From Castanea sativa (taxonomy: Eukaryota; Streptophyta; Magnoliopsida; Fagales; Fagaceae): a stretch of DNA of 64,000 nt. The first letter of the stretch is position 1, and the number at the start of each line of letters is the position of its first letter. Below are positions 33,830 to 47,007 of this stretch, piece by piece. Under the pieces are notes generated by a model that searched no databases, was not told the origin of the DNA, and saw nothing but the letters and a program-made list of their open reading frames with translations. The stretch is from the NCBI RefSeq assembly GCF_040712315.1, contig NC_134015.1, positions 55,343,464 through 55,407,463 of the forward strand, written 5' to 3'. A program made the translations under genes and the position numbers.

Positions 33830-35835
33830 TCAATATATATATATATAAGCAGAGATCTCATGCGAGAGTGTGTGAGGTCTTGCCAAGCGACGCTCTAATT
33901 TTTCATTTAGCATTTTTTACCTCTTTCATTAAGTTTTTTTTACTGTTACCCAAAAGTTTACATTAACTTATTTTATTGTTATCTCATCAGTCTCTCATTA
34001 TTTGCCTAAGCTTACATCACACATTTCTCTCTTTTTCTTGTCTTTTAGCATACCCACCATTTTAATATTTTAAAAAAGCAAAAAAATAATAATTAATGAC
34101 TAATAGTAATAACTAACCAAATAAGGCCTTAGAGAGAGATAGAGAGACATAAAATGTTGTGGATTGTTAAATAAAATGCATTGTTTTACTACAAAATCAA
34201 AACGCATTGTTTCCCTATAAAAGACCTAAGATTGACAAAACATTTGAAAGAGAGAGAAAGAGAAATTTGAGGGGACATCGCCTCTGTCATATTGGCCTCC
34301 CACCACCATCAAGACGCCGAAACCCCTACAGGTATTTTTTTTTTAAATTAGGGGATTAAATATGATTTAGGTTTGGGTAACTTGGTTGGATAGTTTTTAT
34401 TTTGGGTATATAAGTAGAAAGAATATTTAGTACGCAATATAAAGTCATATTCTACCATGATTTTAAATAATTTATAAGACACGTGCAAACACTTGCCCAC
34501 ACCATGTTTTAATGTCGCACTATCAATGAGTGGAAGACAGTGAGAGTGTTAGACATACTTTTATTTCATAGTATTAAATATGTGAACACAACACAAATTA
34601 TTTGATTTTCACGGTCCTGTTACTCTTTTGCATTTATTTTTTGTTTCATGATTTAAAAAAATAATAATAATCTTACCTTTTTTTTTTAGGGTGAAAAATT
34701 AATCTTACCTTGAGAAGGCTATAAATATGCAGTGAAACAACAATTATAAATTGCACACACATAACCATTATAATTATTCAGTTCAAGGAATGAGTAGATT
34801 TTTTTTTTTGGAGGAATATTGTAGAATAAAAGTTGTTACAAAATGTCTCTCTCTCAAAGACCTCATTCGAGAGTGCATAAGGTTCTGCCAAGTGGCACTA
34901 TAATTTTGCATTTAGTCTTTTTTTTACCTCTTTCATTAAGTTTTTTTTTTTTAAATTGTTACACAAAAGTTCACATTATCTTATTTTACTGTTATCTCAT
35001 TAATATCTCATTAATTGCCTAAGTTTACACCACACCTTTCACTATTCTTCATGTCTTTAGCATACCCACTGTTTTAGTATTTTAAAAAATAATAAAAATA
35101 AGTAAGGGCTAATAGTAATAACTAACGAGATAAGACTCTAGAGAGAGATAGAGAGAAACAAAAATGTTGTGGATTGTTAAATAAAAAACACTATTCCACT
35201 ATATGTTACCAAAATAAAAGACCTGAGACTAACAAAACATTTGAAAGAGAGAGAAAGAGGAATTTGATGGGTCACCACCTCCGTTATAAACCCCCACGGG
35301 TAATCTTTTTTTCTTTTTAAATTAGGGGCTTAAATATGATTTAGGTTAGGTAATTTGGTTAGTTAGTTTTTGTTTTGAGTATATAAGTAGAGATAATATT
35401 TGGTATGCAATGTAAAGTCATATTCTACCATGGTTTAATTTTAATTCATCTATAAGACACATGCATACACACTTGCCCACACCATGTCTTAATATCGCAC
35501 TATCGATGAGTGGAAGACAGTCAGAGAGTTGTGTATACTTTTATTTCATAGTATGAAATATGTGAACACAACACAAATTAGTTTATTTCATGGTCCCGTT
35601 AGTCTTTTGCATTTATTTTTGGTTTCATGATTTAAAAATAATAATAATCTTACTTTAAGAAGGCTACAAATATGCAGTGAAGCTACTAAACCAATTTTTA
35701 ATATCTCAAAATGTATATGTTTTTTTACTCTAATTTAGTTTACTTTTTCTTTATAATTTATGTACAACATTATTCAAAACTTTTTTACATAAAATGTCAC
35801 AAAATTATCAGTGCATCGCACGAACAACTTACTAG
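33830..35835 (+). mobile_element. 2.0-kb non-autonomous Helitron-like element with internal duplication
   Basis: Starts TCAATATATATATA after an A and ends ACTTACTAG before a T. A short hairpin GTGC-ATC-GCAC lies about 12 bp before the end, as in Helitrons (5' TC, 3' hairpin plus CTRR, insertion between A and T). The body is two direct ~1-kb copies (about 33850-34800 and 34850-35800) sharing AGACCTCATTCGAGAGTG-like heads, CATACCCAC, GAGTGGAAGACAGT and ATATGCAGTGAA. No Rep/helicase gene is present. Confidence 0.7.
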
Positions 35836-35998
35836 TTTCAGAAATAGCTTGCTTCCAATGTAAAAGGGAGCATAAAAAAGAAGATGCCCACTATTATTGT
35901 TGATGATGTCCTTTTGAGTTATTTATAATACATCATGGGATGTAACCTATAAAAGTTTGATTTAGAATTGACACATTCTTTCACTAAAATGTGTTTTA

Positions 35999-36448
35999 GG
36001 CCTTGTTTGTTTCAACAAAATTTGATTTTAGAAAATAAATGAATAAAAATATAGCGAAAAATATTGCATTTGCGGGTGATAATTTGGAGCAACTGAAATT
36101 AATGGCCAATTGGAAATTGTTTTTTGATTTACGGTAAAACAAGGACTTCTAACAGAAAATGTTTTACACTTTCATTTGTGGTCCTTTCATTTTCCACCCA
36201 CCCAAAACTCATTAACTAAACCTCCACCCTCCCCCACCCCCACTGTCGACCACCTAACCACCACCCCACTAACGTCCTCGATTGCCAACCACTGCCACTT
36301 GCCATTGATCTCTATTTTTTTAATCTAATTTTTTTTTAAAATTATTATGTATATGCTTGGGAGATAAGAAAATGTGGGAAAGTACTAGAAAATATGTTTT
36401 CGATAGCATTTTTAAAAGATATTTTCACCTATCGAACCAAACACGGCC
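35999..36448. mobile_element. PIF/Harbinger-type MITE downstream of PHO1 B
   Basis: Ends GGCCTTGTTTGTTTC and GAACCAAACACGGCC form imperfect inverted repeats, flanked by TTA at 35996-35998 and 36449-36451. A sister copy lies at the same place downstream of PHO1 C (47008-47454), so insertion predates the B/C duplication. Confidence 0.75.
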
Positions 36449-37382
36449 TTAATTTAATATCTTGAAATTATGTGACTTTTCCAAGCTTCTATCTATTGAT
36501 ATGACGATGAAATGCTTTGGAAACAAATATCAAACTAATATTTCATCAAGGCTCGTACTCATCTAGATAAGTGTTATCCATGAATCAGTGTCAACAAAAT
36601 TGTAACGAGAAATAAGAAACTTTTTAGCCCATTTTTTTAACTTTCATAGAATTCAATAGCAACACAAAATTCAAGAATGAGATTTCATAAATTCTAACAG
36701 AAAAGTGCATGCATTATAATTATAAGTTGTAGCCACATACAAACAAAATTGTCTAACATAAATCAATTGGGACAAGTATAATTTTGGTTAGTAATACTAG
36801 AATTTGTCTTATTTTAGTACTATAGAACAAGTTGATTTGTTGATCTGAGGCTCTGATGAGCTCTTTTTTTACATGTGTGAATTTAAACTAATGTATATTA
36901 CATCAAGAATTTGCTTACTATGTGGCAAATACATGTTTCTCTTATATATATATATATCATATGGAAAAAAAAAAGATTACCCGTAGTGTAGCCTTGCCTT
37001 TTTACCTGACTAGCTTCAGTCTTGTCTGCTTGTGTCATAGTTCATGAAGGGAGGAATGCATTGATAGTAGTGTAAAAGAACCTTAGAAACAAAAGAAATT
37101 TTTTTGTTACAACTAGTTTTATGAGGTTAGGTAAATTCCAATAATTATGGGCTCTATATAAGATTAAAATCTATTATTATCTAGGAAAAAAAACATAAAA
37201 ATTTAATTTATCAACATAAATACATCATGTGAGACTGTCATGGTCATGGACTGCCTTCACAAAAATATTAATGCGCCTCCATCTCAATTCTCAGCATCTC
37301 CCAAGAAAAAATGAAAAAAAAAAAATACATTCCTCTTTTTCCTTGGTCTTATATATATTATTTATGTAGATGTTGAAATAGC
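36449..37382. other. 3' flank of PHO1 B, shared with C and partly with A
   Basis: Closely matches 47455-47637 plus 48474-49298 downstream of C. The part next to the stop codon (from about 37050) also matches A's flank (from about 14280). It probably includes the 3' UTR. No other gene. Confidence 0.6.
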
Positions 37383-40300
37383 CTATTCATCTTTATCTTC
37401 ATTATCATCATAGTTGAAGGGTAGTGGCACAGACTTGAAAGCTCGGTACCTGCCAACATTGTTCAAATGTTCATTCTCCAATCTGATCAATTATGCATAA
37501 AAGTTTAGGATTATCACAAAAAATAAAGAAGTTATGGTACCAAAATGACTTTTTAAAATATTAATTTGTTAATTACCTGAAGAAATTCCATATGCCACGG
37601 CGAATGATCTCTAGGCTAGCTACAATGGCTATTAAGGAATTTTTATTTAAGAAAGACACTTGGAAACCCAATACAGTCTGCATCCATGCAAACCTCAGCA
37701 ACACATTCAACACCTGCATGGTCATGAAGTTAAAATTAGTAGTGTTACAGTGTTAGATGTTGATAAAAGCTTAGAAGCCTGCACATGGAGTCATGACGAG
37801 ACAGATGGAGTTGAGATAGTTAATGATTAACATATATCTTTGAGCATATTTTATGTTTATTTTAAGTTTTTAAAATAAAAACGTCTATCGAAAGCTATGT
37901 AGACGCTACAATTATTTTTTCTCTTACCATTGCTCCAAAATATACACTTTTGTGAGGGACTAAGAGCTTGTCTCTTAACCAGCGGTTCTTAGATCGACGT
38001 TGAAGAAGCCCCCAATCTATAACAAGGTCCCAGTATGTAGCAACAATTGCTGCAATGGCTGAGAAAATCTCGGCTAATGTTTTCCAACCCATTCCCTTGT
38101 TAAGACTATAAGCAGTCCTCAAGATAATAGCCACAATAGTCAGAAAATACTTAATGCCATTATATCCTTGCATAGGATCTTTCTCTTCAAACAGGCGCCT
38201 GAGACACTAAAATGAAAAGGGAATTAAGTATGTCCATCAAGCAATTATCATTCAACTTGTAGCAGCATAGAAGAGCTTTATTTGAGGCACAAAAGGCTTT
38301 CATAAAACTTTTCAAAACTCTCATAGATAGTTAGATGTCAAGTTAAAATTGGTGTAACATCACTTTTACATTATTTTACCATTGACACCACTTTTAGCAT
38401 ACACCAATTACAACATGATACCATAAATATAATGATTGTGCTGTTTTCTTTTTTCTTTTTTTATCCCTAAACTTATTAAGTCAAATGTCTTGTTACCTGA
38501 AGGATTCGAGACCAGTATGGTATTACTGCAACAATGAAAAGGAAAGTATTGTATACTTCGCTTTCTTCACACCTGTTTTCTCTATGCTGGAAGTAGCCCC
38601 AACCATAGTAGCAAATGTAGAACTCAAAACTTCTCAAGGCTTGCACCTACAACAAAAGTTAGAATAAAATGATCAATGAATGTGATTGGTGATACATTAA
38701 TAAGTAGATGATTTTTTTTGTGTGTTTCAAAAGTTGACACATCAATTTATAACTTAGTAGCTTTATATAGTGAAATGTGCAATTGTTATAGCATCATTCT
38801 TGCGCAATTGATAAACAACATTAACCAATTTACGAACCTGGCTAGTGAACTGATCTGCCAAGAAGAAATCTGGGAGTGTCACCTACAATAGAAAGAAATA
38901 CACAAATGTTCATACTTCATACACAAGCACCCCAGTTTTATTTAATAATCTTATGCATTACGAGTTCTTGACCAATATTTACCTTGTACAAAGGAGCACA
39001 GATACAGTGAAAGAGACATGTAAGGAAGAAGAAACGATTTGAGCGATAAATGATGTTTAATGGGCAGAATAATATGATGAACACAAGCTGTAGAGAAAGA
39101 CAGGATTAGGTTGTGCCTATATATTCAGAGGTTAAATGTGGAAATCATCAATTAAGTTTAATAATCTTACAAAAACCAAGGTCAGAGGCAGAAATTCGGA
39201 GTATGTTCCATAATTTTTTGTTTTTGGATCCATCTCCATGTCAAGGTTTAAGAGCACACTGGCTAGTGCTAACACTGCAAGACCAAAACTGAGGAGGAAA
39301 ACTTCTCGATACCTCAACTCGGTTCCTTGCTTGAATCCAAATATGAAGGGATAATTGACCCGGTATAGCCTCCAGAAGAATATATTGGCAGAAAACATAA
39401 TCAAGTGCAGAACTATAAAGCCAAACAAGCTGCAGGGGATTCAATATGCGAAACAAAAGAGTTATATATCCCTTTTGTTGGAAATGGAAGTCATGTTCAT
39501 CTCATGAATCTGTTTTTATTCAGATAAAACAACTTAATACTGGAATGTCCTTTCTGTTATGTTATAATAATGATTATATTCATCATTTTCTCTTAGTTTA
39601 TTAGTTTAAGCTTTTAGGAAAAATGATATTTTATCATGGTATCAAAATGGATAATCCTACAAATTTAGTTTAAGAAGGAATATACCTGTAAAGAGGAAAC
39701 ATGGTGTTCATGTACTGTGTTGCCTCTGGCTTACCCATAAATTTGCGGGCACGGACAATTAAAATAAGGGCTAAAATCAGAGCTACTGTGCAGCCAGCAA
39801 AAAAACCTGAAGTTTTTGCAAAGACCAAATTCGAGAGAAAGAAATTGATATCAGAATTGGTCCCAATTCACTGTTAAGAAGTTTAATTCATCCTAATAAA
39901 AGATCTTACCAGTGGAAAATGTTGTCCAATGTCTTTCCCTCATTGCCTTGGGTCTTAAGATTTTCATGCCTTTGGTGCGGTTAGAATTAGAGAAATGTTT
40001 GATGAATGTAGTTTCAACCCTTTCCATAAGTTTGGTAATCTGAAATGGCAAATGGAATATCAGATTAGAAGGAAAGCACTTGACATTAGCAACCCTTTTA
40101 TAAGCAAAGCCTGAAGGTTAAGTAGTTTTGAGAATGAATGCTCTGGTCTCCCCCTTCTTTCTTGCATTTCGCTAATGAATAGAGAAATTTTACCTCATCA
40201 GAGTTGCCAAGGGAGGAGTTATCCACCATTTTCATGTAAGATTTTGATGCATTCCTTGAAGTGATCTGCAATGTTAAGCTCAAAACGCATGAACCAAAAT

Positions 40301-42146
40301 CAATGTGCAAACCTTGGGAATAAGAGCAGTGTCTATTTGCTAGCAGTTTTTTTTAGTATCTAAACATATTTTTTTTATGTACAGTTTTTTCTAAATACAA
40401 CTATACTTGAACCAACTTTTCAACAATAAGCAAATCAACAAACTTCTCATTCTCATCCAAATGCACGCCATATATAATTTTTTTTTTTTTTTTTGGGAGG
40501 GGAAATACCTTATCATATTTCTTCATGATCTTTGAAAATGCCAGAATATTCAAGAAGCTGTATCATTCAAAGCAAAATGATTTACTGCATTCATTTGAAA
40601 GAAAGACAAGCAAATCAATCCAACCAAATTAAATAATAAACTATCATACAGTACCTATAGTTCTTTAGAAGCCTAAGCTTTTGATAAAATTCAACAAAAG
40701 CTCGCCTAAGTTGATCTTCAACTTTCCTCAAATTTTTCCTTGTAAAATTCAGCTCAGTCTGCGGAGGGTTGAGTAAGCCCTTAATGGTTGAACGAGGAGT
40801 CTCTTGAGTGTTGTTCATTTTCACATGACTAAGTATTTCAAGAGGAGCTGGTCTAGTTCCCTTCATGTTCTTTAGCCTCTGTTCATGAACCACTTGGTTG
40901 ACAATTTCATTCTCTTTGTCATCACTTGATTCATCTGATGATGGTCCATGGCTACACGGACCCTCTTCAATCACATCCATGGACATGGGAACTCTTCCTG
41001 ATCATGGAGCATTTGATTTAGTTATTGCAAAGTCTACTAATTAATATCATTTTGCAAACACTTCGATATTTTTGGCCTTGTTATGAATATGAAACTAGTG
41101 AAGCATGGTCATAATAACAAGCCACTGTTTTAGTAAAATAAGTTCACACTACAAACGCGTTGCATATCTAACCAAAAACACGGTCCCAAAGTGATATTAT
41201 AGTTGCCTTGTTATGAATTGATTTACTAATATACTTCTTTTTTATAATTCAATAATTACAATAATGAAAAAGTGAGATTCAAACCCGTTCTCATAAAGAC
41301 AAGTGCCAAGAAGCTACAGGCTCTTGCTGATACATCATTTTTTTAATACAAAATAAATAAATAAAAGTAATTTAGAAATTTATTTTGTGTGTTATTGATC
41401 TGGGCGCCAATGAAGTCCATTGTTAGTTTAATTTGTAAGCTTTTTACAGTATAATTGGTAATAATTTTGGCAGTTTTCAACACTAGCAGTTAACAACAGT
41501 ATGAAAAGGCTTCCAAAAAAAAAAAAAATTATGAATAAAAAGCTTGAAAAACTTAATTACAACTTGCTCTGGCTCCTTTTGGTGTAGATGCAGCCACTGC
41601 AGCTGCTGAAGCAGCAACATCAGAAGCAAGACGAGTCATCTCCACAGACCTATCAAACCACCCTTGAGGATTCTCCACTTTGATCCTAAAAGCAATCAAA
41701 GCATCCATTTGTTTGTTCAACATAGCTGCTTCCTTCATCACCTCCTCCACTTTAGCCTTGTAAAACTTGTTCACTTTATTGAATTGATCGTCAAGTCTCC
41801 TAAAGTAAACCAATTCATATTCACCACCTTCATCGGAGGACATGAGAAACGTAGTTTGATAACTTTGTGAGCCACCATGGTTCACAGAATTGACAAGAAT
41901 GGCTTGGCTTTCAATTTCATCAGAAGCGGATGATGGGCTTGTGGGGCTGTTGTATCTTTGTGTTAAGCCACTAAAAGCTCTATAAAGTGCGAGCTTTCGT
42001 TTAAGGCCAGCTGGGGTTGCTGGTGGCTTGGTTCTTTGCTTGAAGCGTTGGATTTCTTTCAAAAGGGATTTAAGTTGATTGTAATCCATGTATGCTTCTT
42101 GCCATTCAGGCACCATTTGTGCTGTGAATTCCTTCCCAAATTTCAT
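37383..42146 (-). CDS. PHO1-like: PHO1-family SPX-EXS phosphate exporter, copy B (complete)
   Basis: Thirteen exons: 42146-41561, 40997-40655, 40557-40509, 40265-40194, 40039-39910, 39806-39686, 39429-39171, 39087-38983, 38882-38838, 38646-38497, 38206-37928, 37713-37577, 37482-37383. They sum to 2376 nt, 791 residues, close to the ~780 usual for PHO1 proteins. The SPX domain covers about 1-350 with an acidic linker at about 196-250. Inositol-phosphate contacts are expected around Y22, K26, K30 and K319, K322, K323 in [11 protein letters not shown]. Membrane spans start at about 395 ([17 protein letters not shown]), 435 ([19 protein letters not shown]), 476 and 515. EXS follows from about 556 ([22 protein letters not shown] before it, [25 protein letters not shown]). 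The tail is [15 protein letters not shown]. The start MKFGKEF is as in the PHO1;H3/H9/H10 group rather than PHO1 itself, so the role may be local phosphate handling or signalling (inference). Introns are short and free of large insertions. Confidence 0.95.
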
Positions 42147-42239
42147 GGTTTTTTTAGCCTTTTATTGCAGCACCAAATTTAGCAATAGTGAGCTATAGTT
42201 TTCTTTAGGGAGTGTAGGAGAACACCTTTGATGTAAGTA

Positions 42240-42270
<31 letters not shown>

Positions 42271-42273
<3 letters not shown>

Positions 42274-42283
42274 TTATATACAC
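42271..42283 (-). promoter_or_regulatory. TATA-like element of PHO1 B
   Basis: GTGTATATAAATA on the - strand, 125 bp upstream of the ATG, conserved in A and C. A (TA)n/(GA)n microsatellite (42239-42270) lies between it and the expected 5' UTR. Confidence 0.6.
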
Positions 42284-42466
42284 ACGCATGTTGAGGACAA
42301 TCCTTGTAGGCTGTAGCTAGTTGATATATATTGAGTGTTCCCTCAGATGTAACTCCCACAGTTAATAATTTATTTTTGTCATTTCCTGAATATTTACATC
42401 TTGGGCATCTGTCTTTTTGCAAAAGAATATCGTTTCAAGAGCATTTACATCCAAAATGCTATAAAA

Positions 42467-42504
<38 letters not shown>

Positions 42505-43330
42505 CATTTAGCATTTCAAAACACAATTTTATCTATTTTATCATCAAATTTTATAATTCACCAATTAAAGGTTTTATATTTTTTTACCACTCCATTAAAA
42601 TATGATTTTTTTTCTTTTTTAATTCTTGTTTATTCTCTGCATCTCTTCCTCTCTCTTTCTCTGTGTATCTCTTCTCCCAAACAAAAACACCCAAGCCACC
42701 ACTCACGGCCACCGCCAGCAACCGCCATCATCATAATACCCAAGCCACCACCACCATCAGAAACCCAACCCACTCCCACTGCCCACCGAAAACCACTGCA
42801 AAACACACCAAAATACATCGAAACCCACTGTGAAACAAACTGACACCCACTGCAAAACCCAACCCAACCCAACCCACTGCCACCAGCCACCACCGCCCAC
42901 ACCCACTGCCACAGCCATCGATACCCATTGCCAAACCCACCGATACCTAATCCACAAACCAAAATCAAATCACAAACTCAGACCCACTTTGAAATCAAAC
43001 ACAAATCCAAACTAAAATCCCTTCTTTACAAACCTTACCAACCAAACCCAAAAAAAAAAATCCTCATTTTACAATTCCCAAACCAACTGATCAAATAGGG
43101 AGCCAAAAAAAAGAAAGAAAAGGAAAATAGAAAGAGCTTGAGAGAAGAGAGAGTTCAGCCTTGAGATTCCCACGGTGAAGCAGCAGCACCATTTTCTCTT
43201 CTTTCCGTCACCGTGTTCTTAAATTCCTCAACAGTAAACCTTATACCAAACGATCCACCTTCCTCAGCACAAACACCTTGTTTCCGCTGCAAGCCCATAA
43301 AAAAACAACGATGGAATCATTTGGATTTGT
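42284..43330. repeat. Upstream region of PHO1 B, duplicated upstream of C
   Basis: Near-identical to about 62380-62450 plus 63146-64000. It contains a C-rich minisatellite-like stretch (about 42690-42960) built from variants of AAACCCACTG and CCCACCGAAA, which gives long chance frames on both strands. I do not regard those frames as genes. An (AT)n run occurs at 42475-42502. Confidence 0.7.
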
Positions 43331-44329
43331 CCAAACATTCACCAGGAATTTAGACGTGGCAAAACGGGTTCAGGCCGGGCCAATTGGGTTGCGAGGTTTT
43401 TTTTTTTTTTTAATTACAAAAAAATAATAACAACCGGTTTAGAGAGAATGAATAAGATTAATTAAGCAAATGAATTGTAATTAATGTCACTAGTTAATAT
43501 CCTTCAAATTCTAATAATTTTGACCATGACAAAAATTATTTATAGTTATAAATTCATGATGGAAAAAGTCTTCAATATTAATAGTTTACTGTCAAAATGC
43601 AAATAATTACAAGTTTATATCTTCAAAAAGAGATAAATCTTAAAACAAACAAAACAAGTAAGTTAGCAAAGTAGCAAGTTATCGATCTTTTTAAGTGCAC
43701 ATGTTCTTATTACATTTAAAATAATAGTAAAGTTAGATTACTTAGAAAGATAAACTAAATAAAAAAAATATTTAAAAATAAACATAACATATTAAGTAAG
43801 AAAGAATAAGTAGACCACCTTGACCATTAAGCCATGATTTTGATTGTCTACCCTCCAACCTCAATCCTACATGTCTCTTGGATTTTATATAAAATTATAT
43901 CTTTTAAAAAATATAAAAAAAAAAAAGAGTTGTCGACATCTTTTTCGCAAAATATATATATATATATATATAAGGAAAATATTAATAGATGTCCTAAAAG
44001 TATTTATTAGTGAACTATTCTAGAAAAATTTTATTAATAATAGAAAAAAATAAAATTTTTCCATTTTTTCCATTTTTTCACAAAAGTAATGTCAAAACTT
44101 TACTAAAATAGTTTGTTAACAAGTTCTTTAAAAGTACCCACTAACATGACCTAAAAAAGAAAAAAAAATCGAAAAGTGTTCATTATCCAACAAACCCCAT
44201 GAAAGGAAAATTTCATATACAAGTTGATTCCACTGTTTGCATCTATGGCCACTGTGGACCACAACTAGTATTGAATGAGATTTTTTTTTTTTTTTTTAAT
44301 GGTTGTCTTGACAGCCTTGAGCCTTGTGA
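43331..44329. other. Intergenic, nothing recognised
   Basis: AT-rich spacer with poly-T runs and a short (AT)n at about 43953-43972. No gene seen. Confidence 0.4.
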
Positions 44330-44334
44330 TGTCT

Positions 44335-45051
44335 TGTAACATCCCATAATTTTGATACCAATTTATTTATTATACGTAAATTATAAAGGAGTCCTACAAT
44401 TAAATGAATTAAATTGACTTGGGGCTAAGACATTAAAAATAAGATAAATGCTAATGGGATATGAAGCCCAAGTAAGGTGGCATAAGTAAAAATATAGGCC
44501 TTAATAACCCTAGCCTCTTACCTTTTTAAGTTACATGTGTATACATATAAGAAAGTTCTTTTTTGTTTTCAACCACAACATACGATTAAGTTTTTTTTTT
44601 TCTTTTCTCCTTTACGGCTATGCATCAGAATTTAAGGTATGACAGTCTTGCTCTAAATTTAAGGAGTTTGAATAATCATAGCTAGCAATTGTCATGAACC
44701 TAGACTATCATTATACTAATAGAAAAGGACTCTTATAATTGTATTAAATTAGATAAGGATGATCAATATGTTAGGAGACTTTGAAATTGAATCAAGTAGA
44801 GTAATAGGCTTGGACTTTGTCACCATGTTAAAGAGAAAAGGGTGTTTGTGGTTAATATGCTTTAACACATAGCCTCCATTTTTTTTTTTTGTTGCTAAAC
44901 AGCCTCCATTGTTGACCGAATAACCATCCACCTTTTATTATTGTCTAAACTAGACCAACGGCATTAAAGGGACAATAGACAACCAACGGCATTAAAGGGA
45001 CAATAGACAACTAGATTGATAGCAAGGCTAGTACGTGGCTTCCTATATTTG

Positions 45052-45122
<71 letters not shown>

Positions 45123-46288
45123 GCTATGAAGATTTAAAGCTTCTGAAAGGGAGTTTGGCTTCTCTAGTTGACCATGATGATCACAATGTTATAATTGGAA
45201 TTGTGTATATATATATAGCCGTATGGTCCTCCATAGGCTTTATGATTGATTTGTCAGAAGTATAATATGTGGCTTATTTGATTAATAGATTTAACTATTA
45301 GGTTGATCAAATAGGTTTATATATCATGTGGCCTCTAAGGAATAGTAGAATATATGATGGCTAGACCTATAGTTAAATGTTAGAGTTTTATAGAGTTGCA
45401 TGACAATCATGCTTATTAATAGATAGTAAAAATACGTGAAACAGAACAATTAGATTAAAGCTGAAAGTGAACTAGAGAGTTACGTAAAAAAATGTAAAAC
45501 TTTGGAAATACCAGTGTTGTTTAAGATTATATTGTCTAAGTATGAAAACAGATTTTAGTGGGAAATTCGTGTATTAATGGACTTTTTTTTGGTGTTGCTA
45601 GACTCTAATTCTATTGATTCATTGTGACTCAAGGGTGATTGATTCCTTTTATTTTTGCAACTAAGAGGTAAGTGGTGTTTACTAATTTTGGGGGTTTTCC
45701 CAAATAGTGTTGATTAATTAAACTATTTTATATCAAAGAAATGTGTTGTTATTCTATATATATAAATGGATATTTTATAATTGCTTGACGTGCACATTAG
45801 TTATTCGTTTTATGAAAAACTTGTGGAACAACCTAAATTTATTTAAATTTGTATGTGTGAATATAGTCTTATATTTTTGAGAACTATGAATGAATTATTT
45901 TTGTGAGCATCTTGAATGGATTATTTATGTGAGCATCTTGAACATGTTTTGAAAACCTATGACAAGTCGTGATTAAAAGCTCAATATTGTACTAGTCCTT
46001 GGTAAGGGACAATTATACTGCAGCTAGTCCTTAGCAAGGGATGGTCCTAGAAAAAAGGGGACAGTGCACATTTGATAGCTCCTTAGTAAGGGAGTATATT
46101 ATTGAGGATCCAAAGAGGAAGCTCCTTAGCAAGGGAGTGCATATTTAGGTTCCAAAGGAGTCGTCCTTACCTTAAGAAAGGGGATGAAAAGGAGGTTCCA
46201 ATCCCAGAAAAGGGGACAGTACAACCCTGTTAATGGGGCATAAACCTTGGCCACGATAAAAACCTAGGAAATTGTGTATATGTTGGTA

Positions 46289-46352
<64 letters not shown>

Positions 46353-46791
46353 GATGGCTCACAGTATAAAGATATTTTTTATATGAAATATTTGATGATA
46401 AAATATTGATAAGGTATAAGTTATGAATTTGTTGTAAGAATTATTTTTTTGAAAGGTTGTTCCCACGCCCCAATGTTAGTGAATTCCATTTATTGAGTTA
46501 TCTCACCTCCTCTTTATTTCCCCTTACAGATATATTAGAGGGATTATTGGAGTGGGGATTACTGGAAGTCAACAATTATGAATTATTTTGTGAGACTACA
46601 GATTTTATTATTATTTTTATGGTATTAAACATTGTACTTAAAAATTATTTTGAGGATGTATTATTTTTGGTGGATTAGAGCTCTGACATTTGTGATGAGA
46701 TTTTAGGTTGCTGGTTTCTTTTATTTAATATTTTTTTATGGATTTTTCATATTAAATAGACTTTTATTGCCTATGATTTTGGGGCGTTACA
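44335..46791. mobile_element. 2.46-kb solo LTR
   Basis: Starts TGTAACATCCC and ends GGGGCGTTACA, matching the TG...CA rule with an inverted terminal motif. It is flanked by an exact 5-bp repeat TGTCT (44330-44334 and 46792-46796). No gag-pol, primer-binding site or second LTR is present, so this is best read as a solo LTR left by recombination between LTRs. Inside are two long (AT)n arrays (45058-45117, 46289-46348), a 29-bp tandem pair (44953-45010) and imperfect repeats of a CCTTAGYAAGGGA motif (about 45998-46170). Length and ends fit a Ty3/gypsy family. Confidence 0.78.
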
Positions 46792-46796
46792 TGTCT

Positions 46797-47004
46797 TGTT
46801 TGAGTTGTGTCTCATGTCACTCATGTCCGTGATTTGTGATGAAGCTCAAATAGTCTTCAGCAAAAAAAAAAGAAAAAGAAAAAGAAAGCTCATAGTCCAC
46901 TATTACTGTTGATGATGTCCTTTTAAGTTATTGTTAGTATATCATGGGATGTAACCTATAAAAGTTTGATTTCGAATTGACACATTCTTTCTCTAAAATG
47001 TGTT
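46797..47004. other. Spacer between solo LTR and MITE
   Basis: Non-coding; from about 46895 it matches the flank downstream of PHO1 B (from about 35885). Confidence 0.5.
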
Positions 47005-47007
47005 TTA

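Noticed and set aside
42147..42600. Search for PHR1 binding sites (GNATATNC) upstream of PHO1 B, and likewise near A and C
   Set aside because: Reading by eye I found near misses only (for example GAATATCG), so no phosphate-starvation site is claimed.
42630..42968. Open frames on - and + over the C-rich minisatellite, with Trp/Gly/Val-rich products (also 63345-63701)
   Set aside because: Composition follows the ACCCACTG-type repeat, frames are open on both strands, and there is no domain or splice context. Treated as repeat.
44940..45010. Two 29-bp direct repeats considered as a start of a CRISPR-like array
   Set aside because: Only two adjacent units with no spacers, in a plant nuclear LTR; simple tandem duplication.
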